In this document: positions 50,335-58,479 of the stretch, in pieces
Layout: each line of letters begins with the position of its first letter
Position numbering within the stretch: the stretch's first letter is position 1
Assembly (NCBI GenBank): GCA_032160545.1
Contig: JAVHVN010000010.1
Coordinates: forward strand, 1 to 64,000
DNA from: DATGFB01 sp032160545
GTDB lineage: Bacteria; Actinomycetota; Actinomycetes; Mycobacteriales; Jatrophihabitantaceae
DNA: 64,000 bases
Reading direction: 5' to 3'
Made by a program: the position numbers and the translations under genes
The notes under the pieces: model-generated
Databases searched by the model: none
What the model was told of the DNA's origin: nothing
The model's input: the letters and a program-made list of their open reading frames with translations, nothing else

Positions 50335-52046
50335 TGGATCTCTACGACGCCATCGAGGGGCGCCGCGACGTCCGGTCGGGTTTCGTGGGCGACCCGGTGA
50401 CCGACGACGTCCTCGAGCGCGTGCTCGCCGCGGCGCATCACGCACCGAGCGTCGGGTTCTCGCAGCCCTGGGACTTCCTGGTCCTGCGCGATGTCGAGAC
50501 CCGCAGGAAGGTGCGCGCGCTCGTCGACCAGGCACGCCGGCGCTACGCCGCCTCGCTGCCCGCAGCGCGGCGCGCAGCCTTCGCCGGGCTCAAGATCGAG
50601 GCGATCCTCGAGACCCCGGTGAACGTCGTCGTCACCAACGACCCGACCCGAGGCGGGCGGCACGTGCTCGGCCGGCACTCCCAGCCGAAGATGACCGCGT
50701 TCTCGACCGCCTGCGCCGTCGAGAATCTCTGGCTGGCGGCGCGCGCCGAAGGCCTCGGAGTCGGCTGGGTGAGCTTCTTCGACGAGCGCGAACTCGCCGG
50801 GATGCTGCGGCTGCCGCCGCACGTCGAGATCGTGGCCTACCTCTGCGTCGGTCACGTCGAACGCTTCGCCGCCGAGCCCGAACTCGCCACGGCCGGATGG
50901 GCCAGGCGTCGTCCGCTGTCGTGGGCGATCCATCACGAGCAGTGGGGCGTGCGCGCCTCACCGGACGAAGGGGGCGGGCGCGTGCTCGACCAGACCATCG
51001 CTGCCATCGGGCCGCTCGACGCGGCGGCGGTCGCCGCGGCGCGGGAGCGGCAGGATCTGCTGACCAAGCCGCGCGGTTCGCTCGGCGTGCTCGAGGACGT
51101 CTCGGTGCAGCTGGCCGGCCTCGCCGGCGCGTGCCCCGCGCCGTTGCCCGAACCGGCCGTCGTCGCCGTGTTCGCCGCCGACCACGGCGTGCACGCGCAG
51201 GGCGTGTCCCCGTGGCCGCAGGAGGTCACCGCGCAGATGGTCGCGAACTTCGTCGCGGGCGGTGCCGTGATCAACGCGCTCGCCGCCCAGGCCGGTGCAG
51301 AGGTGCTCGTCGTGGACGTCGGCGTCGCGGCCGACATCGACACCGTGCCAGGCCTGCTCCCGCGCAAGGTGCGCCGCGGCACGCGCGATCTCGCCGTCGA
51401 ACCGGCCCTGACCCGCGACGAGGTCCGCGCCGCCCTCGAGGTCGGCGTCGAGGTGGCTCGTGACCTGGTCGCCGCCGGCAACCGGTGCCTGCTCACCGGA
51501 GACATGGGCATCGCGAACACGACGGCATCCGCTGCGCTCGTCTCGGTGTTCACCGGGGCGTCACCGGCCGAGGTCACCGGGCGCGGCACCGGCGTGGACG
51601 ACACGATGCTGGCGCACAAGATCGAGGTGATCGAGCGGGCGCTCGCGCTGCACGCGCCCGACCCGGCCGATCCGGTAGGTGTCCTCGCGGCGGTCGGCGG
51701 CCTCGAGCACGCCGCGATCGCGGGATTCCTGCTCGGGGCGGCGGCAGCGCGCGTGCCGGTGATCCTCGACGGCGTGATCGCCGGCTCGGCCGCCCTGGCC
51801 GCCGCGGCCCTGGCACCGCACAGCGTCGCGGCCATGATCGCCGGGCATCGCTCGGCCGAGCCGGGCGCGGCGCGCGCGTTGGCCCACCTCGGCCTTCGCC
51901 CGCTGGTCGACCTCGACCTGCGACTCGGCGAGGGCTCCGGCGCCGCGTTGTCGCTCGGGCTGGTGCAGAGCGCCGCTCGAATCCTGCGCGATGTCGCGAC
52001 CTTCGACGGCGCGGGCGTGTCGGACAAGAACCCCGACGGCGCGTGA
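50334..52046 (+). CDS. BluB-CobT fusion: lower-ligand synthase and NaMN:DMB phosphoribosyltransferase
   Basis: A 570-residue two-enzyme chain. Residues 1-205 are BluB, the FMNH2 and O2-dependent 5,6-dimethylbenzimidazole synthase: IEGRRDVRSGFVGDPV, AAHHAPSVGFSQPWDFLVLR, GLGVGWVSFFDERELAGML. After a short linker (HHEQWGVRASPDEGGG), residues about 216-570 are CobT: RERQDLLTKPRGSLGVLEDV, VVAVFAADHGVHAQGVSPWP, GDMGIANTTASAALVSVFTG, VILDGVIAGSAALAAAALAP and LRLGEGSGAALSL with catalytic Glu533. The product of the first half is the substrate of the second. ATG 50334 overlaps the cobC stop. Confidence 0.94.
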   Translation: MDLYDAIEGRRDVRSGFVGDPVTDDVLERVLAAAHHAPSVGFSQPWDFLVLRDVETRRKVRALVDQARRRYAASLPAARRAAFAGLKIEAILETPVNVVVTNDPTRGGRHVLGRHSQPKMTAFSTACAVENLWLAARAEGLGVGWVSFFDERELAGMLRLPPHVEIVAYLCVGHVERFAAEPELATAGWARRRPLSWAIHHEQWGVRASPDEGGGRVLDQTIAAIGPLDAAAVAAARERQDLLTKPRGSLGVLEDVSVQLAGLAGACPAPLPEPAVVAVFAADHGVHAQGVSPWPQEVTAQMVANFVAGGAVINALAAQAGAEVLVVDVGVAADIDTVPGLLPRKVRRGTRDLAVEPALTRDEVRAALEVGVEVARDLVAAGNRCLLTGDMGIANTTASAALVSVFTGASPAEVTGRGTGVDDTMLAHKIEVIERALALHAPDPADPVGVLAAVGGLEHAAIAGFLLGAAAARVPVILDGVIAGSAALAAAALAPHSVAAMIAGHRSAEPGAARALAHLGLRPLVDLDLRLGEGSGAALSLGLVQSAARILRDVATFDGAGVSDKNPDGA

Positions 52047-52576
52047 CCGGTCGGCGCATCCTCGTCGTCGGCGGCGCACGCTCGGGCAAGTCGGCGCACG
52101 CCGAGAAGCTGCTGAACGACGAGCCGCGGGTCGACTACGTGGCGACCGCCCTGCGCGACCCGGCCGACGCCGAGTGGGCCGAGCGGATCGCGAGGCACCG
52201 CGATCGACGGCCGGCGCACTGGAGCACGCTCGAGACGGACGACCTGGTGTCGGTGCTCGGCTCCGACGGACCCGCGACGCTCGTCGACAGCGTCACGGCG
52301 TGGCTCACCGCGGTCATGGATGCCGCCGGCTCGTGGGCCGGTGGCCCGAACGCCGACGGGCGGCTCGCCGAAGTCGTCGATCACACCGTCGGCGCCTGGG
52401 CGGCCACGCCGCGGCGCGTCGTCGCGGTCAGTGACGAGGTGGGCAGCGGCGTCGTGCCCGACACCTCGTCGGGCCGGCTGTTCCGCGACACGCTCGGCCT
52501 GCTGAACCAGCGCCTTGCGGCGAGTTCCGACGAGGTCTGGCTCCTCACCGTCGGCATCGCGCAGCGGCTGCGGTGA
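52043..52576 (+). CDS. cobU: Adenosylcobinamide kinase/guanylyltransferase CobU
   Basis: A 177-residue CobU/CobP. The P-loop VVGGARSGKSAHAEKLL, DYVATALRDPADAEWAERIA, RHRDRRPAHWSTLET (guanylylated His region), VDSVTAWLTAVMDAAG and AVSDEVGSGVVPDTSSGRLF are diagnostic. It phosphorylates adenosylcobinamide and adds GMP for CobS. GTG overlaps the preceding stop (GTGA); the stop overlaps cobS. Confidence 0.95.
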   Translation: MTGRRILVVGGARSGKSAHAEKLLNDEPRVDYVATALRDPADAEWAERIARHRDRRPAHWSTLETDDLVSVLGSDGPATLVDSVTAWLTAVMDAAGSWAGGPNADGRLAEVVDHTVGAWAATPRRVVAVSDEVGSGVVPDTSSGRLFRDTLGLLNQRLAASSDEVWLLTVGIAQRLR

Positions 52577-53349
52577 GCCGCGCCGGGCTGCGCCTCGCCG
52601 TCGCGATGTTCACCGCGTTGCCGGTGCCGCGGCGCTGGCACGGGCACACCGACGCGGCGGCCCGCGCGCTGCTCTGGCTTCCGGTTGTCGGAGCCGGCCT
52701 CGGCGGCCTGGCGGGGCTGGTCGCAGCGGCGGTCCTCGCGCGCGACGGCGCAACGTCGGCGCTCGCTGCCGTGCTCGCGGTGGCCGCGCTTGCCGTGCTC
52801 ACTCGCGGCCTGCACCTCGACGGGCTGGCCGACACGGCCGACGGGCTCGGCAGCGGGGCGCCCGCCGAGCGCGCGCTCGCGATCATGCGGCAGTCCGACA
52901 TCGGCCCGTTCGGCGTGATGGCGGTGGCGCTGGTGCTGCTCGTCGACGTGACGGCGCTCGCGACGGCCACAGCCGGCGACGTCTGGCGGCCGGCCGCAGC
53001 CCTGGCGGTGGCGGCCGCCACCGGCCGGCTCGCCGTCGTCCACGCGGCGGCCCCGGGCGTGTCGGCGGCGCGTCCCGGCGGGTTCGGGTCGCTCGTCGCC
53101 GGGTCGGCGACGTGGCCGCGGGCCTTGCTGCTCACCGCGGTCGTCCTCGCGGGCGGGGCCGGCCTGGCTGCCGCGGCCGGCGCAAACGTCCTCGGCTGGC
53201 TGGTCGCGCAGGTCGTCGCGCTGCTGGTGGCCGCCGCGCTGCGACTGCACACCACCCGCCGCCTCGGCGGGGTGACCGGCGACGTCTTCGGCGCTCTCAT
53301 CGAGGTCGCGACCGCCGTCACCCTCGTCGGCCTCGCCCTCGCCCCATAG
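52573..53349 (+). CDS. cobS: Adenosylcobinamide-GDP ribazoletransferase CobS
   Basis: A 258-residue membrane enzyme that joins GDP-cobinamide with alpha-ribazole (phosphate), the last assembly step. FTALPVPRRWHGHTD at the start and the catalytic LHLDGLADTADGLGSGAPAE are family motifs, followed by MRQSDIGPFGVMAVALVLLV and several helices. GTG overlaps cobU. It ends the riboswitch-led operon of seven genes. Confidence 0.94.
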   Translation: MSRAGLRLAVAMFTALPVPRRWHGHTDAAARALLWLPVVGAGLGGLAGLVAAAVLARDGATSALAAVLAVAALAVLTRGLHLDGLADTADGLGSGAPAERALAIMRQSDIGPFGVMAVALVLLVDVTALATATAGDVWRPAAALAVAAATGRLAVVHAAAPGVSAARPGGFGSLVAGSATWPRALLLTAVVLAGGAGLAAAAGANVLGWLVAQVVALLVAAALRLHTTRRLGGVTGDVFGALIEVATAVTLVGLALAP

Positions 53350-53370
53350 CGGGCCGAGCCGCCGGGAGCG

Positions 53371-53420
53371 GCGCCGGACGGGGTCAGCCGGGGTCAGCCG
53401 GCGCCGGACCGGGTCAGCCG
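53371..53420. repeat. Short imperfect tandem repeat after cobS
   Basis: GCGCCGGACGGGGTCAGCCG (53371-53390) recurs at 53401-53420 with one change, and GGGTCAGCCG occurs three times in the 50 bp. The right copy includes the stop codon of the convergent lipoprotein gene (53414-53416), so the 3' end of that gene seems to have been duplicated into the gap. Confidence 0.6.
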
Positions 53421-54625
53421 GGGAAGGTGGCGGAGCCGCCCTGCGGGACGATGCGCAGCACCCGCTCGTCGTCGGCGGTCGGCTTCCCGTGGCCGTCCTT
53501 GTTGGACGTGGTCAGCCAGAGCGCGCCGTCCGGGGCCGCCACGACCGTCAGCAGCCGGCCGTACCTGCGCTGCAGTGACGGCGTGAGCGAGCTGACCGAC
53601 ATCGTGCCGTTGCGAGGGGCCAGCCGTCCCGCGAGCAGTGACTGGCCGTCCAGTGAGGTGACGTACAGGACGCCGTTCAGGACGGCGCAGCCACCGGGGC
53701 TGCGCTGCGCGGCGGGCAGCTCGGCGATCGGGCCGGTGGACGACGGCAACAGCTTCGGCCAGCCGTAGTCGGCGCCCCCGCGCAGCAGGTTGACCTCGTC
53801 GATGGCACCGGGACCGGCCGTGGCGGCGGCGTCGACCTCGATCACCGGGCCCGAATCGGGAACGACGCACAGCCCGGCCGACAGGTGCAGGCCGCGGGCG
53901 TACACCGCCGAGGCCGGCACGGGGTTCCCCGCAGCCGGGCGCCCGATCTCCGAGACCCGCAGCACCTTGCCGGCGAGGCCGGCCGGATCGGCCGCGGCCG
54001 CCGCGCGGCCCGCGTCCCCGGTTGCGATGTAGAGCTGTCCCGGGCCGCCGAACGCGATCCGGCCGGCGTTGTCGCTGGCACCGCGCGGGATCCCGGTGAC
54101 CACCGTGGTCACGGGGCCGGTCAGGGTGAACGCCACGACGCGGTTGTCGGTCGCGGTCGTCAGGTACGCGAAGATCAGGCTGTCCTGCAGGTAGTTGGGT
54201 GAGAGTGCGAGATCGAGCAGCCCGCCACCGCCGGTCGGGTCGATGCCGGTCAGCGTGCGCACCGTCTTCACCGCCTGACCCGGCTGCGGCTGGACCAGCA
54301 CGATCCGCCCGGTGGTGCGCTCGCCGACGATCGCGGTGTTGTCGGGCAGCACCGCGATGGCATCGGGAGTGGTCAGCTTGCTGGCCACGACCGCCGGATC
54401 AGGTTGCGAGGACGAGGACGCGGGCGGCGGAGCAGTCCTGTTGCCCGGTGAGCCAGAGGGGAGCGTCGGCTGCGGCTGCACCGGCTCGACGCCCGGTTGC
54501 TGGCCCTCGCCCGCGAACGACGGCTTCGGCACCCAGGTCGGCCCACTGCCGCGGCCGGCTGAACTGCACCCGGCGAGCAGCGCGCAGACCGCCGCCGCCG
54601 AGAGCAGTCGGTGCAGCCGGGTCAC
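53414..54625 (-). CDS. PQQ-dependent sugar dehydrogenase-like lipoprotein
   Basis: A 403-residue exported beta-propeller. Signal peptide with lipobox LLAGCSS (Cys20), then a Pro/Ser-rich spacer to about residue 75. The propeller starts KLTTPDAIAVLPDNTAIVGE; TTGRIVLVQ, GGGLLDLALSPNYLQDSLIF, GRIAFGGPGQLYIATGDAGR, AGLAGKVLRVSEIG and VNLLRGGADYGWPKL are shared with soluble glucose/sorbosone dehydrogenases, including the GD and YGWP loops. Whether PQQ is bound is not clear. GTG start 54625. Expected on the outer face of the membrane. Confidence 0.83.
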   Translation of the reverse strand: MTRLHRLLSAAAVCALLAGCSSAGRGSGPTWVPKPSFAGEGQQPGVEPVQPQPTLPSGSPGNRTAPPPASSSSQPDPAVVASKLTTPDAIAVLPDNTAIVGERTTGRIVLVQPQPGQAVKTVRTLTGIDPTGGGGLLDLALSPNYLQDSLIFAYLTTATDNRVVAFTLTGPVTTVVTGIPRGASDNAGRIAFGGPGQLYIATGDAGRAAAAADPAGLAGKVLRVSEIGRPAAGNPVPASAVYARGLHLSAGLCVVPDSGPVIEVDAAATAGPGAIDEVNLLRGGADYGWPKLLPSSTGPIAELPAAQRSPGGCAVLNGVLYVTSLDGQSLLAGRLAPRNGTMSVSSLTPSLQRRYGRLLTVVAAPDGALWLTTSNKDGHGKPTADDERVLRIVPQGGSATFPG

Positions 54626-54702
54626 CCGCCCAGTCTGCCTGGCGTTGCTGTGACCACGCCGCTGGCCGGTCGCTCGCGCGGCATCGAATAACCTCGACCG
54701 TG

Positions 54703-55617
54703 ATGCCGATAATCTGCCTGCCCGACGAAGCGGCGCGCGCCGCGGTCGGCCCGCTGCCGCCGGGCACGTCCGTCGTCCTCTGGGACGGCACGGGCGAGCC
54801 GCCGCCCGAGTTCGAGCAGGTCGAGTTCGTCGTGCCGCGCTACCCGGGTGCGCCGCTGCCGGCCGAGGTGCTCGCCGCGGCGCCGCGGCTGAAGGTCATC
54901 CAGTTGCTGTCAGCCGGTGTCGAGCCGTGGCTCGACCGCATCCCGCCGGGCGTGACGCTGTGCAACGGCCGTGGCATCCACGGCGCCTCGACGGCCGAAC
55001 TCGCCGTCGCCGGCCTGCTCAGCGTGATGCGCGATCTGCCTGGCTTCCGCACCGCGCAGGACGAGCACCGGTGGGCGCAGCATCCGACCGGCGGCATGGC
55101 CGGCGCCAACGTCCTTGTCGTCGGCGCCGGTGACATCGGCCGCCGGATCGCGACGGCCCTGGGCGCCTTCGACGCGACGGTCACCCTCGTCGCCCGGCAT
55201 GCCCGCGACGGGGTGCGGTCGATGGACGAGCTACCCGGCCTGCTGCCGCACCAGGACTCGGTCGTCCTCGCCGTGCCCTTGACCCCCGAGACGAGAGCAT
55301 TGGTCGACGCCGGCTTCCTCGCCCGCATGCGCGACGGCGCGGTGCTGGTCAACATCGCCCGAGGCGCCCTCGTCGACACCGGCGCGCTGGTCGCCGAGCT
55401 GCGCGCCGGTCGGTTGCGCGCGTTCCTCGACGTCACCGACCCCGAGCCGCTGCCGCCGGACCACCCGCTCTGGGACGCGCCGGGCGTGCTGATCACGCCG
55501 CACGTCGGCGGCGGCACGCACGGCTGGGAGCAGCGCGCCTACCGGCTCGCGCGCGAGCAGATCCTCCGGTTCGTCGCGGGCGAGCCGCTGGAGAACGTCG
55601 TCACCGACGGCTACTGA
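54703..55617 (+). CDS. D-isomer-specific 2-hydroxyacid dehydrogenase
   Basis: A 304-residue NAD(P)-dependent dehydrogenase. LKVIQLLSAGVEPWLDRIPP, GANVLVVGAGDIGRRIATAL (nucleotide loop), VLAVPLTPETRALVDAGFLA, NIARGALVDTGALVAELRAG (with the catalytic Arg region), LDVTDPEPLPPDHPLWDAPG (Glu) and ITPHVGGGTHGWEQRA (His) are all present. The substrate is unknown (glyoxylate/hydroxypyruvate reductase or phosphoglycerate dehydrogenase-like). TAACCT at 54689-54694 lies 5-8 bp before the start (GTG 54700 or ATG 54703), suggesting leaderless translation. Confidence 0.88.
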   Translation: MPIICLPDEAARAAVGPLPPGTSVVLWDGTGEPPPEFEQVEFVVPRYPGAPLPAEVLAAAPRLKVIQLLSAGVEPWLDRIPPGVTLCNGRGIHGASTAELAVAGLLSVMRDLPGFRTAQDEHRWAQHPTGGMAGANVLVVGAGDIGRRIATALGAFDATVTLVARHARDGVRSMDELPGLLPHQDSVVLAVPLTPETRALVDAGFLARMRDGAVLVNIARGALVDTGALVAELRAGRLRAFLDVTDPEPLPPDHPLWDAPGVLITPHVGGGTHGWEQRAYRLAREQILRFVAGEPLENVVTDGY

Positions 55618-55624
55618 CCGGCCC

Positions 55625-56095
55625 TCACCGGCGGCGGCGCCGCGACGGCGCGAACTTCGGCCGCGGCTGCTCGATCTCGGGCAACCGGCCGCCGCTGGCC
55701 TGCGAGAGCGCGGCGAGGTCGGCAACACGCACACAGGGCAACCGCACCGCGCCGTCGTCCACGACGGCGTACACGCTGCGCTCGGCGACCGACAGCCCGC
55801 GCACCTCGTCCCACGGCAGGTCCCGACGCCCGAGCAGTGCGCGTACCCGGATCCCGTCCCGGCCGACGACCGTCGCCGTGCGCGCGATGAACACCGCCAC
55901 TGCGACGGGGATGAGGACGAGCAGCGTCTGCGGCCCGACGACCGCGGCGGACCTGTTGTCGGCCGAGTCGGTGAATGCCAGGGGGGCGACGCAGAAGAAG
56001 AGGAACAGCACGATCAGGTAGGCCAGCGCAGGCAGCCGGAAGGTGCGCGCGGCAGCCGGTTCGCCGGCTCCGGGAGACGGCCGCGACGAGGACAC
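55625..56095 (-). CDS. PH-domain membrane protein (CFP-6-like)
   Basis: A 156-residue protein with two membrane helices (LPALAYLIVLFLFFCVAPLA and PQTLLVLIPVAVAVFIA) followed by a small PH-like domain (ATVVGRDGIRVRALLGRRDL then PWDEVRGLSVAERSVYAVVD). Mycobacterial CFP-6 proteins share this layout and also lie near ilv genes. The C-terminus is a basic tail (KFAPSRRRRR). It is divergent from ilvD with a 29-bp gap. The function is unknown. Confidence 0.8.
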   Translation of the reverse strand: MSSSRPSPGAGEPAAARTFRLPALAYLIVLFLFFCVAPLAFTDSADNRSAAVVGPQTLLVLIPVAVAVFIARTATVVGRDGIRVRALLGRRDLPWDEVRGLSVAERSVYAVVDDGAVRLPCVRVADLAALSQASGGRLPEIEQPRPKFAPSRRRRR

Positions 56096-56124
56096 GCTCG
56101 AACCGTAACCCGTACTGTTTGCCC

Positions 56125-57816
56125 GTGAGCAACCAGCAGCCTCGACAGCATCGCAAGCCGCACAGCGGCATCGTGACGGACGGTCTCGAGCGCGCGGCCG
56201 CCCGCGGCATGCTGCGCGCGGTAGGCATGGGCGACGACGACTGGCGCAAGCCGCAGATCGGCGTCGCGTCCTCCTGGAACGAGATCACGCCGTGCAACCT
56301 CTCGCTCGACCGGCTCGCCAAGAAGGCCAAGATCGGCGTGCGCGGCGCGGACGGGTTCCCGCTCGAGTTCGGGACGATCTCGGTGTCCGACGGCATCTCG
56401 ATGGGGCACAGCGGCATGCATTACTCGCTGGTGTCGCGCGAGGTGATCGCAGACTCCGTCGAGACGGTGTTCCGCGCCGAGCAGCTGGACGGCGCGGTGC
56501 TGCTCGCGGGCTGCGACAAGTCCATTCCCGGCATGCTGATGGCCGCGGCACGCCTCGACGTCGCGACGGCGTTCCTCTACGCGGGCTCGACCCTTCCGGG
56601 CCGGCTGGGTGACCGCACGGTCACGATCATCGATGCTTTCGAGGCCATCGGAGCGTGCCTGGCCGGTCGCATCACCCGCGCCGAGGTCGACGAGATCGAG
56701 CGGGCGATCTGCCCGGGCGAGGGCGCCTGCGGCGGGATGTACACCGCCAACACGATGGCGTCGGCGGCCGAGGCGCTCGGGATGTCACTGCCGGGCTCGG
56801 CGGCGCCCCCCGCTCCGGACTCCCGCCGCGACCACTACGCCGAGCGGTCCGGCGAGGCAGCCGTACACCTGGTCGACGCCGGCATCACCGCCCGGACGAT
56901 CCTGACCAAAGAGGCCTTCGAGAACGCGATCACCGTCGTGATGGCGCTCGGCGGCTCGACCAACGCCGTGCTGCACCTGCTGGCGATCGCGCACGAGGCG
57001 CAGGTCGGCCTCGACCTCGACGACTTCAACCGCATCGGCGACAAGGTGCCGCATCTGGCCGACGTCAAGCCGTTCGGCCAGTACGTGATGACCGACGTCG
57101 ACGCCATCGGGGGAGTGCCGGTCGTCATGAAGGCCCTGCTCGACGCGGGCCTGCTGCACGGCGACTGCCTCACGGTCACCGGCAGGACGATGGCCGAGAA
57201 CCTCGCCGATCTCGCGCCGCCCGACCCCGACGGCAAGATCATCCATGCGATGGCCGATCCCATCCACCGCACCGGCGGGCTGACGATCCTGCGTGGGTCG
57301 CTCGCGCCCGACGGCGCCGTCGTGAAGAGCGCCGGGCTGGATTACGACGTCTTCGAGGGCACGGCGAGGGTGTTCGACCGCGAGCAGGCAGCCATGGACG
57401 CGCTCGCGGCGGGCCGGCTCCAGGAGAACGACGTCATCGTCATCCGCTGGGAGGGGCCCAAGGGCGGTCCCGGAATGCGCGAGATGCTGCAGATCACCGG
57501 TGCGATCAAGGGCGCCGGTCTCGGCAAGGACGTCCTGCTCCTGACGGACGGGCGCTTCTCCGGCGGAACCACCGGGCCGTGCATCGGGCACATTGCGCCC
57601 GAAGCCGCCGTCGGCGGGCCGATCGCGCTGATCGAGGACGGCGACCGCATCCGGCTCGACATGGCGGCGCGCACGCTGGACCTGCTGGTCGGCGACGACG
57701 AACTGCAGCGTCGCCGGTCCGACTGGAAGCCGTTGCCGCCACAGTTCGACTACGGCGTGCTCGGCAAGTACGCGAAGCTGGTCGGCTCAGCCGCGACGGG
57801 TGCCGTCTGCGGCTGA
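56125..57816 (+). CDS. ilvD: Dihydroxy-acid dehydratase
   Basis: A 563-residue iron-sulfur dehydratase, third step of valine and isoleucine synthesis. GIVTDGLERAAARGMLRAVG, ASSWNEITPCN, SDGISMGHSGMHYSLVSREV, LLAGCDKSIPGMLMAAARL and ICPGEGACGGMYTANTMASA give the cluster cysteines; LTDGRFSGGTTGPCIGHIAP is the C-terminal signature. GTG 56125 is 6 bp after TACTGT (56113-56118) with no ribosome site, suggesting a leaderless transcript. ilvB-ilvN-ilvC follow downstream, beyond the CAP gene. Confidence 0.96.
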   Translation: MSNQQPRQHRKPHSGIVTDGLERAAARGMLRAVGMGDDDWRKPQIGVASSWNEITPCNLSLDRLAKKAKIGVRGADGFPLEFGTISVSDGISMGHSGMHYSLVSREVIADSVETVFRAEQLDGAVLLAGCDKSIPGMLMAAARLDVATAFLYAGSTLPGRLGDRTVTIIDAFEAIGACLAGRITRAEVDEIERAICPGEGACGGMYTANTMASAAEALGMSLPGSAAPPAPDSRRDHYAERSGEAAVHLVDAGITARTILTKEAFENAITVVMALGGSTNAVLHLLAIAHEAQVGLDLDDFNRIGDKVPHLADVKPFGQYVMTDVDAIGGVPVVMKALLDAGLLHGDCLTVTGRTMAENLADLAPPDPDGKIIHAMADPIHRTGGLTILRGSLAPDGAVVKSAGLDYDVFEGTARVFDREQAAMDALAAGRLQENDVIVIRWEGPKGGPGMREMLQITGAIKGAGLGKDVLLLTDGRFSGGTTGPCIGHIAPEAAVGGPIALIEDGDRIRLDMAARTLDLLVGDDELQRRRSDWKPLPPQFDYGVLGKYAKLVGSAATGAVCG

Positions 57817-57847
57817 ACCGACCGGCGCGCAGCCGGGGCCGTCTTGC

Positions 57848-58396
57848 TCAGCGCCAGACGCCGAAGTCGAACGTGATCCACATCTTGTGATGCACCCGGT
57901 CCAAGTAGACGTCGACCCCGACGTCGCGGAAGGTCCGGCTCAGCATGTTCACCCGGTGAAGGTTGTTGGGCGCCTTCTCGTTGTACATGGCCTTCTGGAC
58001 GTACGCCGCCCCGTTCGTGGTCATGTCGGAGTTCCAGGCGATGTTCTCGCCGACGGCTGCCCAGTTGTACCTGCTCGCCGAGACACGGGCCCCGAGCGAC
58101 GGTTCGCCGTACACCTGATGGGCCATCTGGTTCGCGCCGGCCATCTTGACGTCGTGGTAGCGAGCCGACGAGCGCAGGTACGGGTTGGACCGCAGCGCGG
58201 GAAGCCGATTGGCGGCGCGCTCTTGGTTCAACAAGGTGAACAGCGCGTACCCGATGGTGGCCTCCGCCGACGACACCGGGGGAGGAGGGACGTAGGCCGA
58301 GGCCTCCTGCGCTCCTGCCGTGGCGCCGGCCACCAGGACCGCGGACGTGAGCAGGGCGACGAGGGAGCGCCGAAGGCGCACAGGACTTGAGGGCAT
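57848..58396 (-). CDS. Secreted CAP-domain (SCP-like) protein
   Basis: A 182-residue exported protein: signal peptide 1-34 (RRSLVALLTSAVLVAGATAG), then a CAP domain. LFTLLNQERAANRLPALRSN, QMAHQVYG with His, NWAAVGENIAWNSD and NNLHRVNMLSRTFRDVGVDV are the CAP1/CAP2-type motifs with the usual His/Glu positions. Members act outside the cell in wall or lipid interactions; no enzymatic role is assigned. The start at 58396 is the Met before the signal peptide. A structured leader of over 100 nt lies upstream. It converges on ilvD. Confidence 0.87.
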   Translation of the reverse strand: MPSSPVRLRRSLVALLTSAVLVAGATAGAQEASAYVPPPPVSSAEATIGYALFTLLNQERAANRLPALRSNPYLRSSARYHDVKMAGANQMAHQVYGEPSLGARVSASRYNWAAVGENIAWNSDMTTNGAAYVQKAMYNEKAPNNLHRVNMLSRTFRDVGVDVYLDRVHHKMWITFDFGVWR

Positions 58397-58424
58397 GACA
58401 ACCGCCTGGGAACGAGCCGGACAT

Positions 58425-58479
58425 GGATGCGTGCATCCCCCGCGTTCCCCCGCGGTGCGTCCGCGTTTCCCCACGCGGA
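58425..58479 (-). promoter_or_regulatory. Structured leader of the CAP gene with twin GGGGAA hairpins
   Basis: On the minus strand three hairpins follow one another: TCCGCGT-GGGGAA-ACGCGGA (58479-58460), CCGCG-GGGGAA-CGCGG (58455-58440) and GGATGC-AC-GCATCC (58438-58425). The last ends 28 nt before the start codon. The repeated GGGGAA loops recall the core of c-di-AMP (ydaO-type) riboswitches that control wall-hydrolase genes in actinobacteria, but other class hallmarks are not clear to me. Confidence 0.4.

Noticed and set aside
50985..52046. CobT as a cobaltochelatase subunit
   Set aside because: The domain matches nicotinate-nucleotide:DMB phosphoribosyltransferase (ADHGVHAQG, GEGSG), a different protein that shares the name CobT.
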